This document shows positions 1-13,415 of a DNA stretch of 64,000 nucleotides, piece after piece; positions within the stretch are counted from its first letter, which is position 1; each line of letters begins with the position of its first letter. Both the position numbers and the translations under genes were made by a program. The stretch is from Chaetorhynchus papuensis (lineage: Eukaryota > Chordata > Aves > Passeriformes > Rhipiduridae): assembly GCA_013396525.1 (NCBI GenBank), contig VWYX01000774.1, positions 341,975 through 405,974 of the forward strand. Reading direction: 5' to 3'. The notes under the pieces are model-generated. The model saw only the letters and a program-made list of their open reading frames with translations, was not told where the DNA came from and searched no databases.

Positions 1-1204
1 TCAGTTTTATTACATTCCTTCCATTTTATAGGCAGGCTGTTTCTTTTTTGTTTGCTTTGCAAAAGACATTATAATATAATAATCAACCACCAGAAAGAGT
101 TTGTTTTTGATGCCTTTAGATGAACTGCCTTAGACAGACTGTGTCTGAAGTAGAAAAGATTAGTTCTGTATTTACTAACATGCCACAGACTTAGGGAGAA
201 AAGGGGGGAGTAATCCCTCAAAAAGGGCTGTTTGTTTTAAACCCACCACGAGTAATCAATATACCCCTAAAGAGCAAAGGCAGTGATGGAGCAAACCCTT
301 AATGTGAACCAGACCGAGTAACACACAACAATCAGCTTGATGGGTGAAGTAGTGATTTGGCAAAGGTTCTGACATTCCTTGCCATGGGATTTCCGGACAG
401 TCATGGTGAAAGTAAGTAAACATGCCTCATCAGAAATAACATTAGCAACAGGCCCAACAGTAACTCACAGCTGGGCTGTTCATCCAGAGCAGGGATTCCT
501 TCCTTTACCTGATACGAAATCTCACTCTCCACATGGGGCCACAATGCAGCTTGGATATGAACTTTATATCAAAAATTCACTTCCATCAAAATACTCCTGA
601 GCTGGAGGTGTGACAACGTGATTGCCAAGTTCATCCTTCATGTCAAAACCAAGAGGTTCCCTGAATTAATCCATATCCATTACAAATGTTTGAGGAAACA
701 ATCCAGGAGCTGGCACTTTCTGGCTCCTCAGCTCACACTCTTTCCATTACACAAAGAAATTCTATATTTCAGCAACAGGATTACCCAGGCCTTTCTGGGA
801 AATTTTAAGCCAAAGCAATTTCCTCACCTAGAAAACAAGAATAAGAGGGTTGAAACATGTTAAAGGTTTTAAAGAGTGAAAATACTAATTGCTATTCCCA
901 TGTAGCAACTGAATCTTGATTTTTTTGTTTGTTTTTCACTGAAGGAACTCCTCCCATCCCTGAGGAGCATGAACTTGCAGAACAGAGAGAAGCAGAAAAG
1001 GGGTGTCTCATTTTGTCAAGAGATGGATTCAGTCCCTCCAGGAAAGGGAATATAATACATAAAACCACTTTATAAATCTTCAGCTCAAGAGCTACTAATC
1101 AAGGGTTCTTTCAGTGTCTGCAAATTCAGATGATCTCCTAATACCCAGCACTTCTTTCTGATTAGCTGCGAAGAGTTGTGAGCGTTTTTGGTGACACCAA
1201 GCTT

Positions 1205-1216
1205 GGGGGGGGGGGG
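1205..1216 (+). repeat. Poly-G run (12 G)
   Basis: Twelve consecutive G occur within otherwise mixed sequence. The length of such a run is often uncertain in assemblies. Confidence 0.9.
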
Positions 1217-4200
1217 AATTTGAGACAGTCCCCTAGACTGGAAATCAACAGCAGCAATTGTACAAAGAGGTTGAGACTTTTGGATAAAACATCAGGGCCC
1301 ATGGGGAACATTCCTGCATTAAAGTCAGTGTTTGATTCCAAAATTTGATATCTCCAAGATGCTAAGAGAGATTTCAAGAAAACAAGACCATCACTCAAAG
1401 TGTGACAGAGGCTTCTAACTGTTACAACATCATCTCCAACAAGCATTAACACTGTGTTTTAAACACTGAGTGCTGGGGTTTGATGCAGCTCCAGGAAAGT
1501 GCTTTTCTAAGCTTCGGAAAAGATGTGCTAAATTTGGAAGGTTGTCCATAGAGAAAACAGGTTATATTCACCAAAAGTCCATCTAATGTTTTACAATGAC
1601 CTTAAAACTGGCAGATTTAACAAGGGATGGCAAGTAGCCACTAACTTGACTCCAAGGTCACCTGTCAAATACAAACAGTAATCAAGTACTGAGAAGCCAC
1701 ATGATGTTCAACAAGCAGCACAAGGCTGAAGGGAGCCTGAAATATGGCTGAGGGACAACCTCCTGCCTAATGCAGAAGGAGCTCCCAGCTGGTGCTTCTC
1801 TGTTTCGTGCTTCTCTGCTACTGAGGACCTGATCAAGATAGAAACCAAATCTGTGTTGTAGAAGACATTAAATGTAGGCCAACAGTTCTCCTGCACTTTT
1901 TAGTATATTCATATCCCTTCAACAACCAGTTTTAGCATGCTCTTAGGGTATCAGCATTACCACCTAAATGCAAAATACATCACCCAAAATGTAGTCCAGG
2001 TCACTCAGACTAGGACAGATTCCCACTGCCACTCAGTCTGTCCTCTGGCCAGACACTGATTGATGTCTGTTGCTCTGGCTCATGTATGTCCTGTTCAGGT
2101 GCTTCCTGTGCAGGTCTTGGTGCTGCAGACCCTTGTTTCAAACAACATCAACCACAGCAACAAGCAGATGTTCTTACACCTTTATCTGCTTCCCACATCA
2201 ACCCCACACAGCAAACCAGGGCAGAGAGCCGTTCCAATCAGAAATGTCGAGCCAGCTTGCTCTCAGACACATCCATTTTGCAATGCTAAATGCTGCTGAG
2301 AATAAAGGGGCACAGACCTCACCCCTGCTGTTCAAATGCTGCAGAGCTGCACATCAGGGCTGCAGGATCAGCTGAATCTTTCAGGTGCTGCCGGTGATAC
2401 CATCAGCATCACAGCAGCTCAGCACAGTTACTGCATACAAATTCCTAACTTCTTTATTATAGAGCACCATTCAAAGCCTCCCCATGAACAAGATGAACAA
2501 GAAATGTCGTTGCAGTGGTGTCCAAGCAGTTTCCAAAATATCTTGACAGCACTCCTTTGAGGTAAAGGCAGCACCACTTGCAGATGAGGCACAGGGACAT
2601 TAACAAAATATTACTACTACATTTAAGAGCCTATCTTAAGATTTCAAGAATTCCAGTTTCAAGAATGCACAGCAGTATAAAGCACTACTACCATAGTTTG
2701 TAATAGGCACTACCAGAGACTGGCTGTACTAGATGTGTGCAGCACAGACCCCGATTACCTTCAGATGAACCCATTGAGACTCAGCAGTTCTCTTAATCAG
2801 AGCTGGGCATTTCAAGCTGAGTGCTGAACAGAGAAGTTAAAAAATGACCTTTTCTAAAAATTATAGCTGAAATGACCTGGCAGCATCTTGTAATAATTCT
2901 GTCTGTGGAGACACAGAAACAGGATCCAGCTCTCTGGAACAAGATTGAGCTGATCTGAGCATGACCTGAGTTCTCCTGCAGCGCCGTTCCGCACTCAAGA
3001 CACTGTGTTGAGATTGTCTCATCCTACTTGAATGCCAAGGTACTGCATAAAGTTGCCCAGATGGTCTTATGTCCATTCAAACGGACCTTATTCATAGTCT
3101 CCAAAGAGAGTACTTCATGGTTTGGTTTTTTAAAAATAATTTTAAAAGACTGAATTCAAAGAAGAGCAATTCCTAGTGTGTTGATGATGATGTGCTGTCT
3201 CCTTCATGGTTCAAGAGCAGTACTGGAACATGTCCGGCTCGCATGAGGTAAGAGATTGGCAACCACAGCTGTTGTAGGCTGTCATCCCTCTGGTAACTCA
3301 TACCTACCGAGGAATAAAACACATATTTCAAGCAAAAGGATGTGAAACGTGTTGCCCAGGAGCAGTGAGACTCATGAACCTCTGGTTACAACCCAGTGGA
3401 TCATGGCTCTAAATTATTTTGTTTAGCCATCATTGCCCATTGTCCCTTGAGGCCCAGTTTTCCTTCCTTGCTGCTATTGCCTCCCAGATCTTCCTTTGAC
3501 TTTATGCTGTGTCACTGGTTCCTTTTCCCAGTTCTTGATCCATTCAGTTAGCTTCCTGGTATAGCTTAGCGTTTTATTTCATGTTTGATTCACCTTCATC
3601 AGAGGTCTGTCCAAGCCAACAGACTTCACTCTGGGATGGCTGAGCCCAAAGTTCCCTTCTGCCGCCTCTGCCCTGGGGGCAGTGATCATGTGAACTGCTT
3701 CAGCCTTGTATTGAAGTGCTAACTCACAGAAATTCACAGGGCTTTCGTTTTGCCATGCTGGAGTCTCTTCTGGAAATCAGGCAAGAACTTCTAAATCACG
3801 TGAATGGTTTGGCCAGTTCTACCTCTCACGTCCACTGAAAAATGTGAGCCTTTCAGTATTTCAGGCAGATGTTAGTGGATGATTCGGGGAGCAGATATGG
3901 TTGCCAGCCATTGAGTTGAAGAATCTCTAGAGAGAGTCCAAGAGATGACAAAGTTGAGCAAAACTGAGAGTTAATCCAAAACTTGTAACTTGCTCTCAGC
4001 TCCCTTGGGAACACACAACACACACTGAGCAACGGATTCCAAAATATTAAGAAATAAGCTAGCGTGTAAGAAAAATAAGGATCTCCTGTTGAATTAAGGA
4101 GTTAGGTCATTAATGCTTGTTCATATTACATTACTCACACTTGAGAGACAAATAACTATCTGTTGCCTCACTAACCCACATATTTATTTGAACAAGTATT

Positions 4201-7200
4201 TCCCAAGAAGTAGGGAGAGAGAACCTTTTCAACAGAAAAGTTCTATATTATGGTCTTATCATAACAAGCCACTTCACAGTACGCTGATGTGTATCGTATA
4301 CAAGCATCCATTGTGAAAAGCTATTAAGTGCATCTCATTTTACGGTGCTGACATGTTGGTTCCTTCACAGAGGTCATTAGCTCACAACGGGGCCTCTCAT
4401 TTCCCTATGCCTTACTAAGGTTTTGCTGTATTTCAGAACCAAACCTTAGTATGAGCATTATTAACTCAGAGGGACATGATCTGTGCCATATAAAGTCAAT
4501 TTATATAGAAATCCTGAAATCATTTAGAACAAATTTTACATATTTATGGATATAAAAGGAAACCTACAATCTCTGAATGGAAAAGACATAGTACATGATT
4601 AGCTCAGTTTCAGATGCTTAGGAAGTTTAACAGAATAGCCTTCCAAAAAGGAAAAAATACCCAATCCTAAACAAAACGACTTATTTTCCTCTGGGCCGAA
4701 AATGCTGTTCAGTCACCTGTTCCCAGGCCACCCTGTAAACAGTGCTGGACATGAGCAGTGTGTAGAGGTGAATTGCTGCCTATATTTTGACCAAACAGGT
4801 CTCTGTTTGCTGCTGGAGTGCCAGCATGACCCCCAGTCCAGAAAGCAGGGACATGCCAGGCAGTGGTGCTGCTCCCTGTCCCCAGTCCACTCCACTGCCC
4901 CAGAGCTGCACCAAGGGCAGAAAGCTGTATCCATCCAGGCTGTAGAAAACACTAGAGAAAGTCAAAACCTCTGAAAAAGAAAAATAACAAGTTCTGGGAG
5001 TAGACAGTGGCAAATTACCAGAGTGCCCTCACCTGCACACATGCATGTGCAGTTTTAACCATCTCTGTAAGTGTCTCAAGGCCATGAGAGACTATTTGGT
5101 GCTATGTAATGATGCCCTATGCATAGAAGTACTTCCATCTTCTGGTTCCGCTCTTCATCTCAATGAGGTTTGAAACCATGTCTGAGCTGGAGAAATATTA
5201 AACAATAGTAGAGGAAAAGGAAATGGAGAGAAGGAAGAGGGGAGACAGAAGAGCAGGGGGATGGGGCCAGGGAAAAGAGGTGCTTCAGAGCTGATGGGGT
5301 GCGAGGTGCCCTTATCTGTGCAGCGTATTCAGCTCGTGAGAGGTACACAGTGGTTCACCTTCCAGTCCGTTCCCTTCCTCTGCCTGGCAAGGTGCTGGCA
5401 CAGCATGTGCTGGCACATGGAATGTCCAAACCAGCTCATTTGTGTGGTTGTGATGAATGTATCAGACACAATGAAGAAGGTGGGCTGGAGAAAAAGTCTT
5501 ATGACTTGCACTTATAACTGCAGCTTGGGTGCCTGCAAGTGGTTTTTGCCCCCCTGAAAGGGCAGAGAAGAAATTTGTATGCAAAGAGAGGACCTGAGCA
5601 GCAATTCGAAGGAAGAGGGAGATGCTGCCTTCACAGAGATGAACTCCGCAGATACAAAAAGAAACGAAAAAATTCTGAATTATACCAGGATCCAAGAAGC
5701 TGGGATAGTCATGTCTCTCCAATGAATGTCAAAGCCCCAAGAATATTAAGTATTAGACATGCAACAGCTCACCACCTGGACCTTCTTTAAACAGTAATAG
5801 CATTGTGGATGCCTTATACTAATTCATCTTTACATTAAATATCAGTTACTAAAAAACACTCTGGGATTTACAGCTTCCCACTCTTTCTGTAGCAGACAAG
5901 TAACTGCCAGGAGTTGCTTCAGGAGCCCAGCATGTGATCACCTCAGCCTGAAAATCTGCCCAGACTGAATCCTCCCGTCATCCTCGGGTGACGCCTCCAT
6001 CATATTTAAGTACAAGAAAGGTAGATGAATGAGAAAAACTGGCACTCGAGCTGAGGAAACTGGAAGGGGGTCTCAATAGTGTTGTAATACCTGCTTCAAA
6101 TGGTGGCACTGATTACCCAAAATCGGCTCAGACTGTAGGGAAATCTACAAGTCATTGCCTCAACTCACAGCCACAACCAGAAATACGTACTGATAAAAAT
6201 ACAGCTCAAAGGCCAATTCCCAACTGTGTTTCTGTGCAGCCCAAGTACACATTACATAGGTAATAGAGAACAGGTAAATCAGGTCCAAAGTATATTTGAT
6301 TTTTGTAAAATAGCAGTAAGTCACATATTTAGAAGCTTTCTCTATTCTTGATAGCACAAATCATTAAAGAAAAATTAAAAGAAAAATTAAACCACCAAGC
6401 TGTTAGTTTCAGTTGCATGACAGATATTCAGTCATGATACATTGCTTGACTCTGAAAAAGAAATGGAGCTCTTGCTAGGTTCTCAGTTAAGGAATACAGC
6501 ACTCAAGGACAGTGGTCAAATATTAAGCAGCTGTTGTACGTTATACACATTACCACTTTCTTGTTTTCATTTTACAGATGATTTTATCTCCAATTAAATT
6601 TTTGAACTTTTTTTGCAAAAAGAGTACTGTTTTCTGCTCTCTCTCCACACTGTTTTACTCTGAGGTTTTCATATCCCTTCATCATAGCAGTAGACAACAA
6701 CCAATTCCTTGAAGTCCTTTATCAGTTCTCCTTCAATGTAATTGCATTTCTCTTCCATGAAGAGATGTACAAAAAGCTTTTGTTCTCTCTCCTCCTTTAT
6801 GTCTTGTCCTAGTTATTAACTGCTGAGTGTTTTATAGAGCACCTGGAAGATTTTCAGTGCTATAAAAACAAATGTCTCTTTGTAAAAATCTGACTCTCAA
6901 AATATAAGCAATAGAAAGTGTTCAGTATTTTGAAATTAGTCAACTACTCAATAACAAACATAAGAATTCCAACATTTTAAAATGACATTTGAGATGGAGA
7001 AGCATTTTTTATACATACTGCTACAAATACAAGAAAGATGCTTGCACAGACTCTGGAACTGTAAAATATCCACAAGGGAAAGGAACGGTTGTGTTTGGTT
7101 CTCAGAGAGGAGAAATAAGCTGTACCAGCCTGCTGGCCACAGAGCTGGGAACAGACCATGAAAAGATATGACAAGACTCAAATCCCCAGGTGCAGGGTAT

Positions 7201-7960
7201 CAACCTCCTCCTAAGCAGCTTAAACCCTCTGCTTTAGTGGATGTCTTTGAGTGATTTATCTTTCTTGAAGCTTGGACATTTTGCTGACATGAATTACATC
7301 TATAAATTGGAAGAAGACTTGAAGGCAAAGAAATTGCAGAGGAAAACAAGCAATGACAGCAGCAGCTTCATCATACCTAAAAGCAGCAGAAGCTGCCTTG
7401 GGAGGGTGAGTGACAGAGCTGATGTGAGATCTTTAACCTCTCCAAGTCTCTCTTTCCTGAGGTAAAAGACCATCCCAGTCCCTTCTCTTCCTACCTATCT
7501 CAAGTTTTTCACTGTACAGAAAAACTTGGAATTAAGTGACTAAAAGTAGGAAAACAATAATGCATTGTTAATAACTTCCATGACTGCCATATCAACTTGA
7601 AAAGTTGTAGTCAAATAGTTTCAAAACTTCTAAGAAACCTTCCCCCCATATGCTTTGATTCAGCTCCTGGGTGGGAAATGAGCTACGAAAGAGGTAAGTT
7701 TCAAAAGAGACTTTTTTCCCACAGAAATATGGTTTTGAAAAGGGGAAGAATCAATCAGGTCTTGCAATATGCTTTCATTTGTACTGTGCTTTCAAACTCT
7801 GTCCTTCTTTTTAGGGAATATTTTAATTTAGAAGTTTAATCAGTTACTTACACTTCACAGAGTGCTTTGTTTATAAAATATAGGAATATTTAGAAAATGA
7901 AAAGTGCATTTTCAGAATGAATTGCTTCAGATTAACTCTCTTGTGAAATTCAGTTCTGTG

Positions 7961-7993
7961 GATAAAANAAAATAAAATAATAATAATTAATGA
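7961..7993. repeat. A-rich simple tract with one ambiguous base
   Basis: An (AAAAT/AAT)-like tract contains the only N seen in the window, at 7967. It is probably a consensus or polishing ambiguity in a low-complexity stretch. Confidence 0.85.
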
Positions 7994-8351
7994 AGAAAGA
8001 ATTAAAGTAATTAATAAAACTCTATTTGACCTGAAATGACTTCTGGAGTAATTTTTGAAGTGAGTTTCTTTTCCACTCTATCACTGAGACCATTTTTTTT
8101 AACACAGCAAAGAGAAAATAACTGCCAGTCACATAAGCTCATCTCACTCCAACCTTCCAAAATGTCCAAAATGAATCTGATTCAAAACAATCACTCAACC
8201 AATTCACAACAAAATTAAGACTCCCAAAGATGCGCAGATGTGAAAACTTGAATTCTCCCTATTGTATTATTTTCTCGGAGCAAAGTCACAAGAAGCAGTG
8301 GAGCCAAATGAACCGGCTGCTGCTGCCAAAAAGGGTTTTGTTCCTGCTCAC

Positions 8352-8369
8352 GCCTCCCTCCCTCCCTCT
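8352..8369 (+). repeat. Pyrimidine (CCCT)n tract
   Basis: A short CCTC/CCCT tandem tract lies in a C-rich stretch that continues to about 8410. It is a polypyrimidine-polypurine segment with no gene attached that I can see. Confidence 0.8.
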
Positions 8370-11300
8370 TCCCACTCCACCCTTGGCTCCACAAGCCAGG
8401 CATGAGCCTTGCTGCCTAGTCAGCCTCTGCCCAAAGTTTCAGCTCACTAACAGTGCAAGAATAACTCCAATTTTATTCACAGGTTAGAGAGTTGTATCAG
8501 GCCACAGAGAAGAGCCCAGTCAGCAAAACATCCTGCGTGGGACTGTGGGGGGAAAAAGAGCTTCTTGCTGCAGGAGAGACAAGCTGTTAAACCAGCCCAA
8601 AGCATGCCCACGCAGATTCACTTCCATTTAAAAATTAGGAAAATCCAGCTAAATATGCTTTCATTTGTTCTGTCACTTTATGGTGGTTACCACGTCCTAA
8701 GCACCAAACTAACTGAAGGATTTTTCAATAAAATACAGTCTTTCAAATGAAACCCTGACTCTTCTACATCAACAAAAGTTGTTAACACTGTAGATTTATC
8801 AGGACAAAAACAATAGTAAAAGAAAGCCTTAGAAATGTGTTTAGAAAAACTGCATTTATGGTATCAGATGACTATGGAATAATGCAGACTTTAAGTATTA
8901 GCTGCCATGACTTAATTCTTATAAAAACATTCATGTATTATTGTCATTTCAAATAAAAAAAATCAGAAAGTAAACATATATTTTAAGATTATATACTTTG
9001 ATGTATAAAAATTGAAACATACAAAAGTAAAGAAATCTCATCTAAACCAGTTCTACTTACCTTGTGTATTTTAAGGGCTGCTGTGTAATACCGATGTTCC
9101 ATTAAAAACGGAGTTCTTAAGTTTCTGAGAATAAACTATCACAAAACACTGAAAATAAGGACACGACTCAAAATTTCTTGCATGAGAATTTTAAAGAATT
9201 CTGTTTCTATGAAAACTAAGGAGGTCTTATATCCCCAAAAGCTAAACAGTGTAAGACACTGGTTTTCTTTGATAGGGGCCCCCATGTCAGCCTGAGTGCT
9301 TAATGGACAGCAGAGAAAGATGTTACGAGCTCTCCCAAGGACAGCACGAAGGTGCATCCTCTCTCCCTCCCTTACAGCACTGGGACACTGTGACAGGGCC
9401 TGGCAGTGACTGACCAAAGCTGGAACTCCTGCTTACCTGGACACCTAAGGAGAGAAGCTATATCCTCATTAGATGCTTCAGCACGCCTACAAACTTAAGA
9501 GATGCGGTACTTACCTTGTGGACATTTTGTTCTATAATTATACTGAGAAACAAAGAAAAAACCCAATGAAAAGTCTGCATTAGAAACACATAGAGATATT
9601 TTAGCATTACATATTTGCCCTACACTTACGTGTGTTCTACTGTTTATATTGAACAGAATAAAGGAATTCATGTTAAAAGCTGAGATACCAAAATAAATTC
9701 TCCAGACTTTGACTGCTTTGTATATTTTCAACAACATATTAATTTCTACTTTATACGTGTAATGTGCATTCTTGCAGTATTTGTATAATACCTCAATTAA
9801 GTAAAATATTTTTCCTTTTGTTTTAAGAAGAGTGCACTACAAAGCAGGAGTTTAACCAAAAATCAGAACCCAGATCAAAAGCAACTGTATAGGTTACAAG
9901 CAACCTATGAGGTTGGAAGGCAGAGAGGACAAAGAGCTTAATCCACCATCCAAATACCAAATTTTAACTTGAATTGATGTCAGGTTATAACTTTGAAATA
10001 GTCATCAGTTTTTCAGCAGAAGGAAAACTTAAGCTAAACCACAATCAGTGAGATCTTTGGCAGGCAAAGACCTCAGTTTCCTAAACCTTCCACAAGTGCC
10101 AGTCACATCCAGGAAGGCATCACAAAAACTTCACAGACAAAAATGGAAGATCAAAGAAACCACGAAAACAACCATAGCAGTGAGGTCCCTGCACTGTGGC
10201 AGGGTGAAGCATCCCATAAACATCCCCTCCACACGTTCGCCAATCTGCTGCTTAAAAGCCTACGAGAAATGAGTTTTCACATCATCCTTAGGTGCCTGTT
10301 AGAATGCTTTTCATCTTAATATTGCACAAAAATATTTTTTCTTGTGAATAAAGCTAATCCCTCCCTTCCCAAAGGAAATATCAAGAACAACTGATAAACA
10401 TTTTTTGTTGTAGCAATAAGTATGAGAAGGGCATGTTCCTTCCTCAAACTTCTTTTATTCTAGACCAGGAATACCCAGTTCCCTTTATTTATTTTCTTAT
10501 ATGCAATGCTATCTCATTTCCATTTGCCCACTTATTTCTTAAAATGTGTTGCCCCAAATCACTTGCACGATAGAATAATTACTTTCACATCTTATATAAA
10601 AAATTCCTGTTAATCCTTAAGTGACTTTTACTTTTGCTATAGTATCAAACTGCTCACCTCTGTGCAACCAAATGCTTTTTTTTTTCACTGAACCATACAA
10701 GATGGGGAGAATGGCTTCCTTTCATGCATTTCATTTTCCCTGGAGTTCAGTATTTCACATTCATTCCTTCTGACTTTCAGTTTGCTTTTTTTGAATCACC
10801 TGTGCAATCTGCCAAATTATTCTGACTTCTGAGCACACTTACCAGTTTGTGAACATTGCCTGTCCATGTTGCACCACCTGCAGACCTCAAACTTTGTATT
10901 CCATCAAATACACTAATGGATATTCTGAACCGGGAACATGATGTAACCTCAGAAACTGCACTAGAAAAAGCTTTTTTAGATTCTCTCCATCCCTCCCCTA
11001 CCTTCCAATTTTCTATTGGCAGTATCTTCACCATATTTTCTCAGGATATATTTAATGGTTCACTTAAAGTCATACAGCAAAACCTCTGATGGCACAATTC
11101 CTGTACTACAGCTCTGCCTCAGTTCTGTGCCTGTATCACTGAACAATACGTTTTCCCCCAGCCTAAGAGTGTAAATCCACACCTCCAACAGAAGAAACTA
11201 CACCAGCCCAAATTATCCATGACCTCATTTTTAAAACATAAATGCATCTGCCTTCAATCTCCCAAACAATGCCAGCTTTCATTGCTTATTAGCCCAGGTC

Positions 11301-11802
11301 TCCCACAAACACCCCTGGCACTGTTACATCACTCCTTAGCCAAGGGAAAAACACCTCCAAGTATTTCCATTGAGCTACTACTTGCTGTCTCACAAGCAGT
11401 GCTGAGCTGAGCTGCACACATGGTTAGTACCCAAAACATGCTCAGTACCTCTTTCAACCCACGTTTAGGTGTTCCTCTTGCACCTTTAGCTCACCCAAGC
11501 TCCAAGAGTTGCAGTTATTGCTGAAGGAACACCCAGGTGGGCTTCCCCTGACAAGGCAAAGCCGCAGATCAGGAGAGGCTGCAGTGTTGCCCAGGGCCGT
11601 TGTGTCTGAATCCAGCCCAAACCGTTCCAAGTGCAGCAATCAGCACAACTGCCCAGGCAGCATCGAAAGGACACGGTGTCTGAATAACAAAGTGAGTATA
11701 TGCATATTACAAAATACCTGAGCCTACCATCCTTCTAGGCTACAGATAACTTTTTATTCCAAGAACTACAGGATTCACCAGCAGGTATAGAATATAAAAG
11801 TA

Positions 11803-11808
11803 TTTATT
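11803..11808 (-). terminator. Second candidate poly(A) signal
   Basis: The minus strand reads TTAATAAATAC, about 600 nt beyond the first candidate signal. It could be a distal TAF2 polyadenylation site. Only the hexamer supports it. Confidence 0.3.
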
Positions 11809-12406
11809 AACTTTCATGAAACAGAATATGGCTTAAAAAAAGGTTTTCTTGGGTCCCTCTTGAACTGTCTCTCTTTGCTCTAAGGATAATCAGTCTCTCA
11901 TAAAAATTTGTGAAAATGTAAAAAAAAAAAATTAACCCAAATATAACCATCTTATAGAACACTATGTGAACTCTGGGCAACAGAAGCTAACCAGTGCATG
12001 GAAATAAAACCCTGCCTCTGCACACATATAAAGAAAACAGATAAAAAGTGGCAGAGATTATTTATCTCTATTATTAAAACTTTTTAGAAATAAAGTTTTT
12101 AAATAAAACACTTCCTAGGTGTAAATAGTACACTGCATAAAACACAGCTAAAGAAATTTAAATGTATCCATCATTTCAAGTCCCAGACCTAGTTTCATCT
12201 ACTAATATATTTCTTCTGTGGATTCATGAGCTGATCTTGCCTCCAAACAAACCACCCCTCAGGAGGAAGAAATGCATATTTTTCAGTATTTTAATTTTTA
12301 AGTTTTTCAGAAGTTTTTTTTAAATTTTAGCAAACATCTTTCAAAAGCATATTCCAATGTTAAGCTTGAAGAAAAAATTCTGCCGCTGTCAAAATAATTC
12401 GCAAAC

Positions 12407-12412
12407 TTTATT
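12407..12412 (-). terminator. Candidate TAF2 poly(A) signal AATAAA
   Basis: The minus strand reads CCAATAAAG here (plus-strand tttatt). It is the first canonical hexamer after the TAF2 stop, with T-rich sequence a few tens of bases further downstream on the minus strand. A second AATAAA lies at 11803-11808 and could give a longer 3' UTR. Confidence 0.55.
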
Positions 12413-13149
12413 GGATTTTTAAAAGCCTGATTACAGGACAAAACATGCATTACGCATTTTGCTAAAATTCCAAAAACAATTGCAGAATTTAATCATATTC
12501 AAAGGCTCATGTCCATAATAAATACCACCAGCTTAAAAGCAGCCTGGAATTTTTCAAGAGTTTTAGTATTTGAAAAATGCAAATGTTCTACATACTGTTC
12601 TTTTAGAAGTCTGACATCACGTTGCAATGGTTAAAGCAAGAAACAGGTCATCTGAAGACTAAAGAAAATCCCTGTCTTCTGAGGAGATCTACACTTAGTT
12701 ACACAATACTGCTCTGGAAACAGCCTGTCACCAAAGGCCTGGCAATTGGCTTCTGCTTAAAACATACTCTGCCTCTAACATTCTTCAAAGGATTAAACTA
12801 TAATTGATTCTGGCAATACACATGGTAAGCGTGATGTGCAGGGGGTTGCCAGTGGACATGGGGCCCTTACATAAAGGGCTGTTTTCTTTGTTTAAAATGG
12901 AAAAAGGAGTGGGAGGTGTGGAGAACAGTGAAATACAAAATGAGTCAGAATCACAAACCATATTTTTTGAATCAGATTTCAACAACCACATATGCAAAAA
13001 AGAAGGCTTCAAAGGTGGCAGAGCTTCTGAATTGCTACGGCAATTCACATATTCTTAGTTCCATAAAAAAAGATAGAAGCTATAGTTATGTACATCCTTC
13101 TAATCACTCCAAGAATATTGCAAGTTGAACTCCAGAGAAGCCACTGGTA
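12413..13149 (-). other. TAF2: TAF2 3' untranslated region (predicted)
   Basis: This stretch runs from the TAF2 stop codon to the first AATAAA on the minus strand, about 740 nt. It is AT-rich and has no supported reading frame. A variant signal ATTAAA at 12488-12493 (minus strand) could give a slightly shorter end. The true 3' end cannot be fixed from sequence alone. Confidence 0.6.
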
Positions 13150-13415
13150 TCAGTCTGAAAGTGATGGGGAACGAATTGATCGTGCACTGGCTGGACTGTT
13201 AGAGAAAACAAAGGGATCCTTTTCCTTTTCTTTAGTATCATGTTTATGTTTATGTTTATGCTTATGCTTGTGTTTCTTCTTCTTTTTCTTGTGCTCATGG
13301 TGGTGATGGTGGTGGTGATCGCTGTGTTTTGAGGAGTTTGATTCTTTACTAAACACAGAGAGTGGAGCTGCTGAGACAGGGTGCATGTTTATCTCTCCTG
13401 AAGATTGTTCCTTAC
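13150..13415 (-). CDS. TAF2: TAF2 terminal exon, His/Lys-rich tail and stop (residues 1023-1110)
   Basis: The acceptor is cttttag. It opens GKEQSSGEINMHPVSAAPLS and continues through a Ser/His run, seven consecutive His, HEH, six Lys and an HK alternation (HKHKHKHKHKHD). It closes with KEKEKDPFVF and SPASARSIRSPSLSD, and the TGA is at 13152-13150. The tail is a hallmark of vertebrate TAF2. The SPS and RSPSLSD ends resemble phosphorylation sites, which is inference. A 9.3-kb intron separates it from the previous exon. Confidence 0.97.

Larger units (their letters stand above)
1..11802. other. Gene-poor DNA downstream of TAF2
   Basis: I see no exon, RNA gene or intact mobile element here on either strand. 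The open frames are short, overlap in several frames and match nothing I recognise. In mammals the next gene in this direction is ENPP2, as I recall. I looked for its signal peptide and somatomedin-like exons and did not find them. Simple tracts and one ambiguous base are listed separately. Confidence 0.6.

Noticed and set aside
5261..5557. Plus-strand open frame of 98 codons in the left intergenic region
   Set aside because: Overlapping frames of similar size exist on both strands. It matches no family known to me and has no exon boundaries or nearby gene signals.
1..12000. Possible 5' exons of the ENPP2 neighbour expected by mammalian synteny
   Set aside because: I found no signal peptide or Cys-rich somatomedin-like coding segment on either strand. 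The gene probably starts further left.
13088..13306. Plus-strand frame rich in Leu-Cys and Phe repeats
   Set aside because: It is the complement of the TAF2 His/Lys tail codons and not a separate membrane protein.
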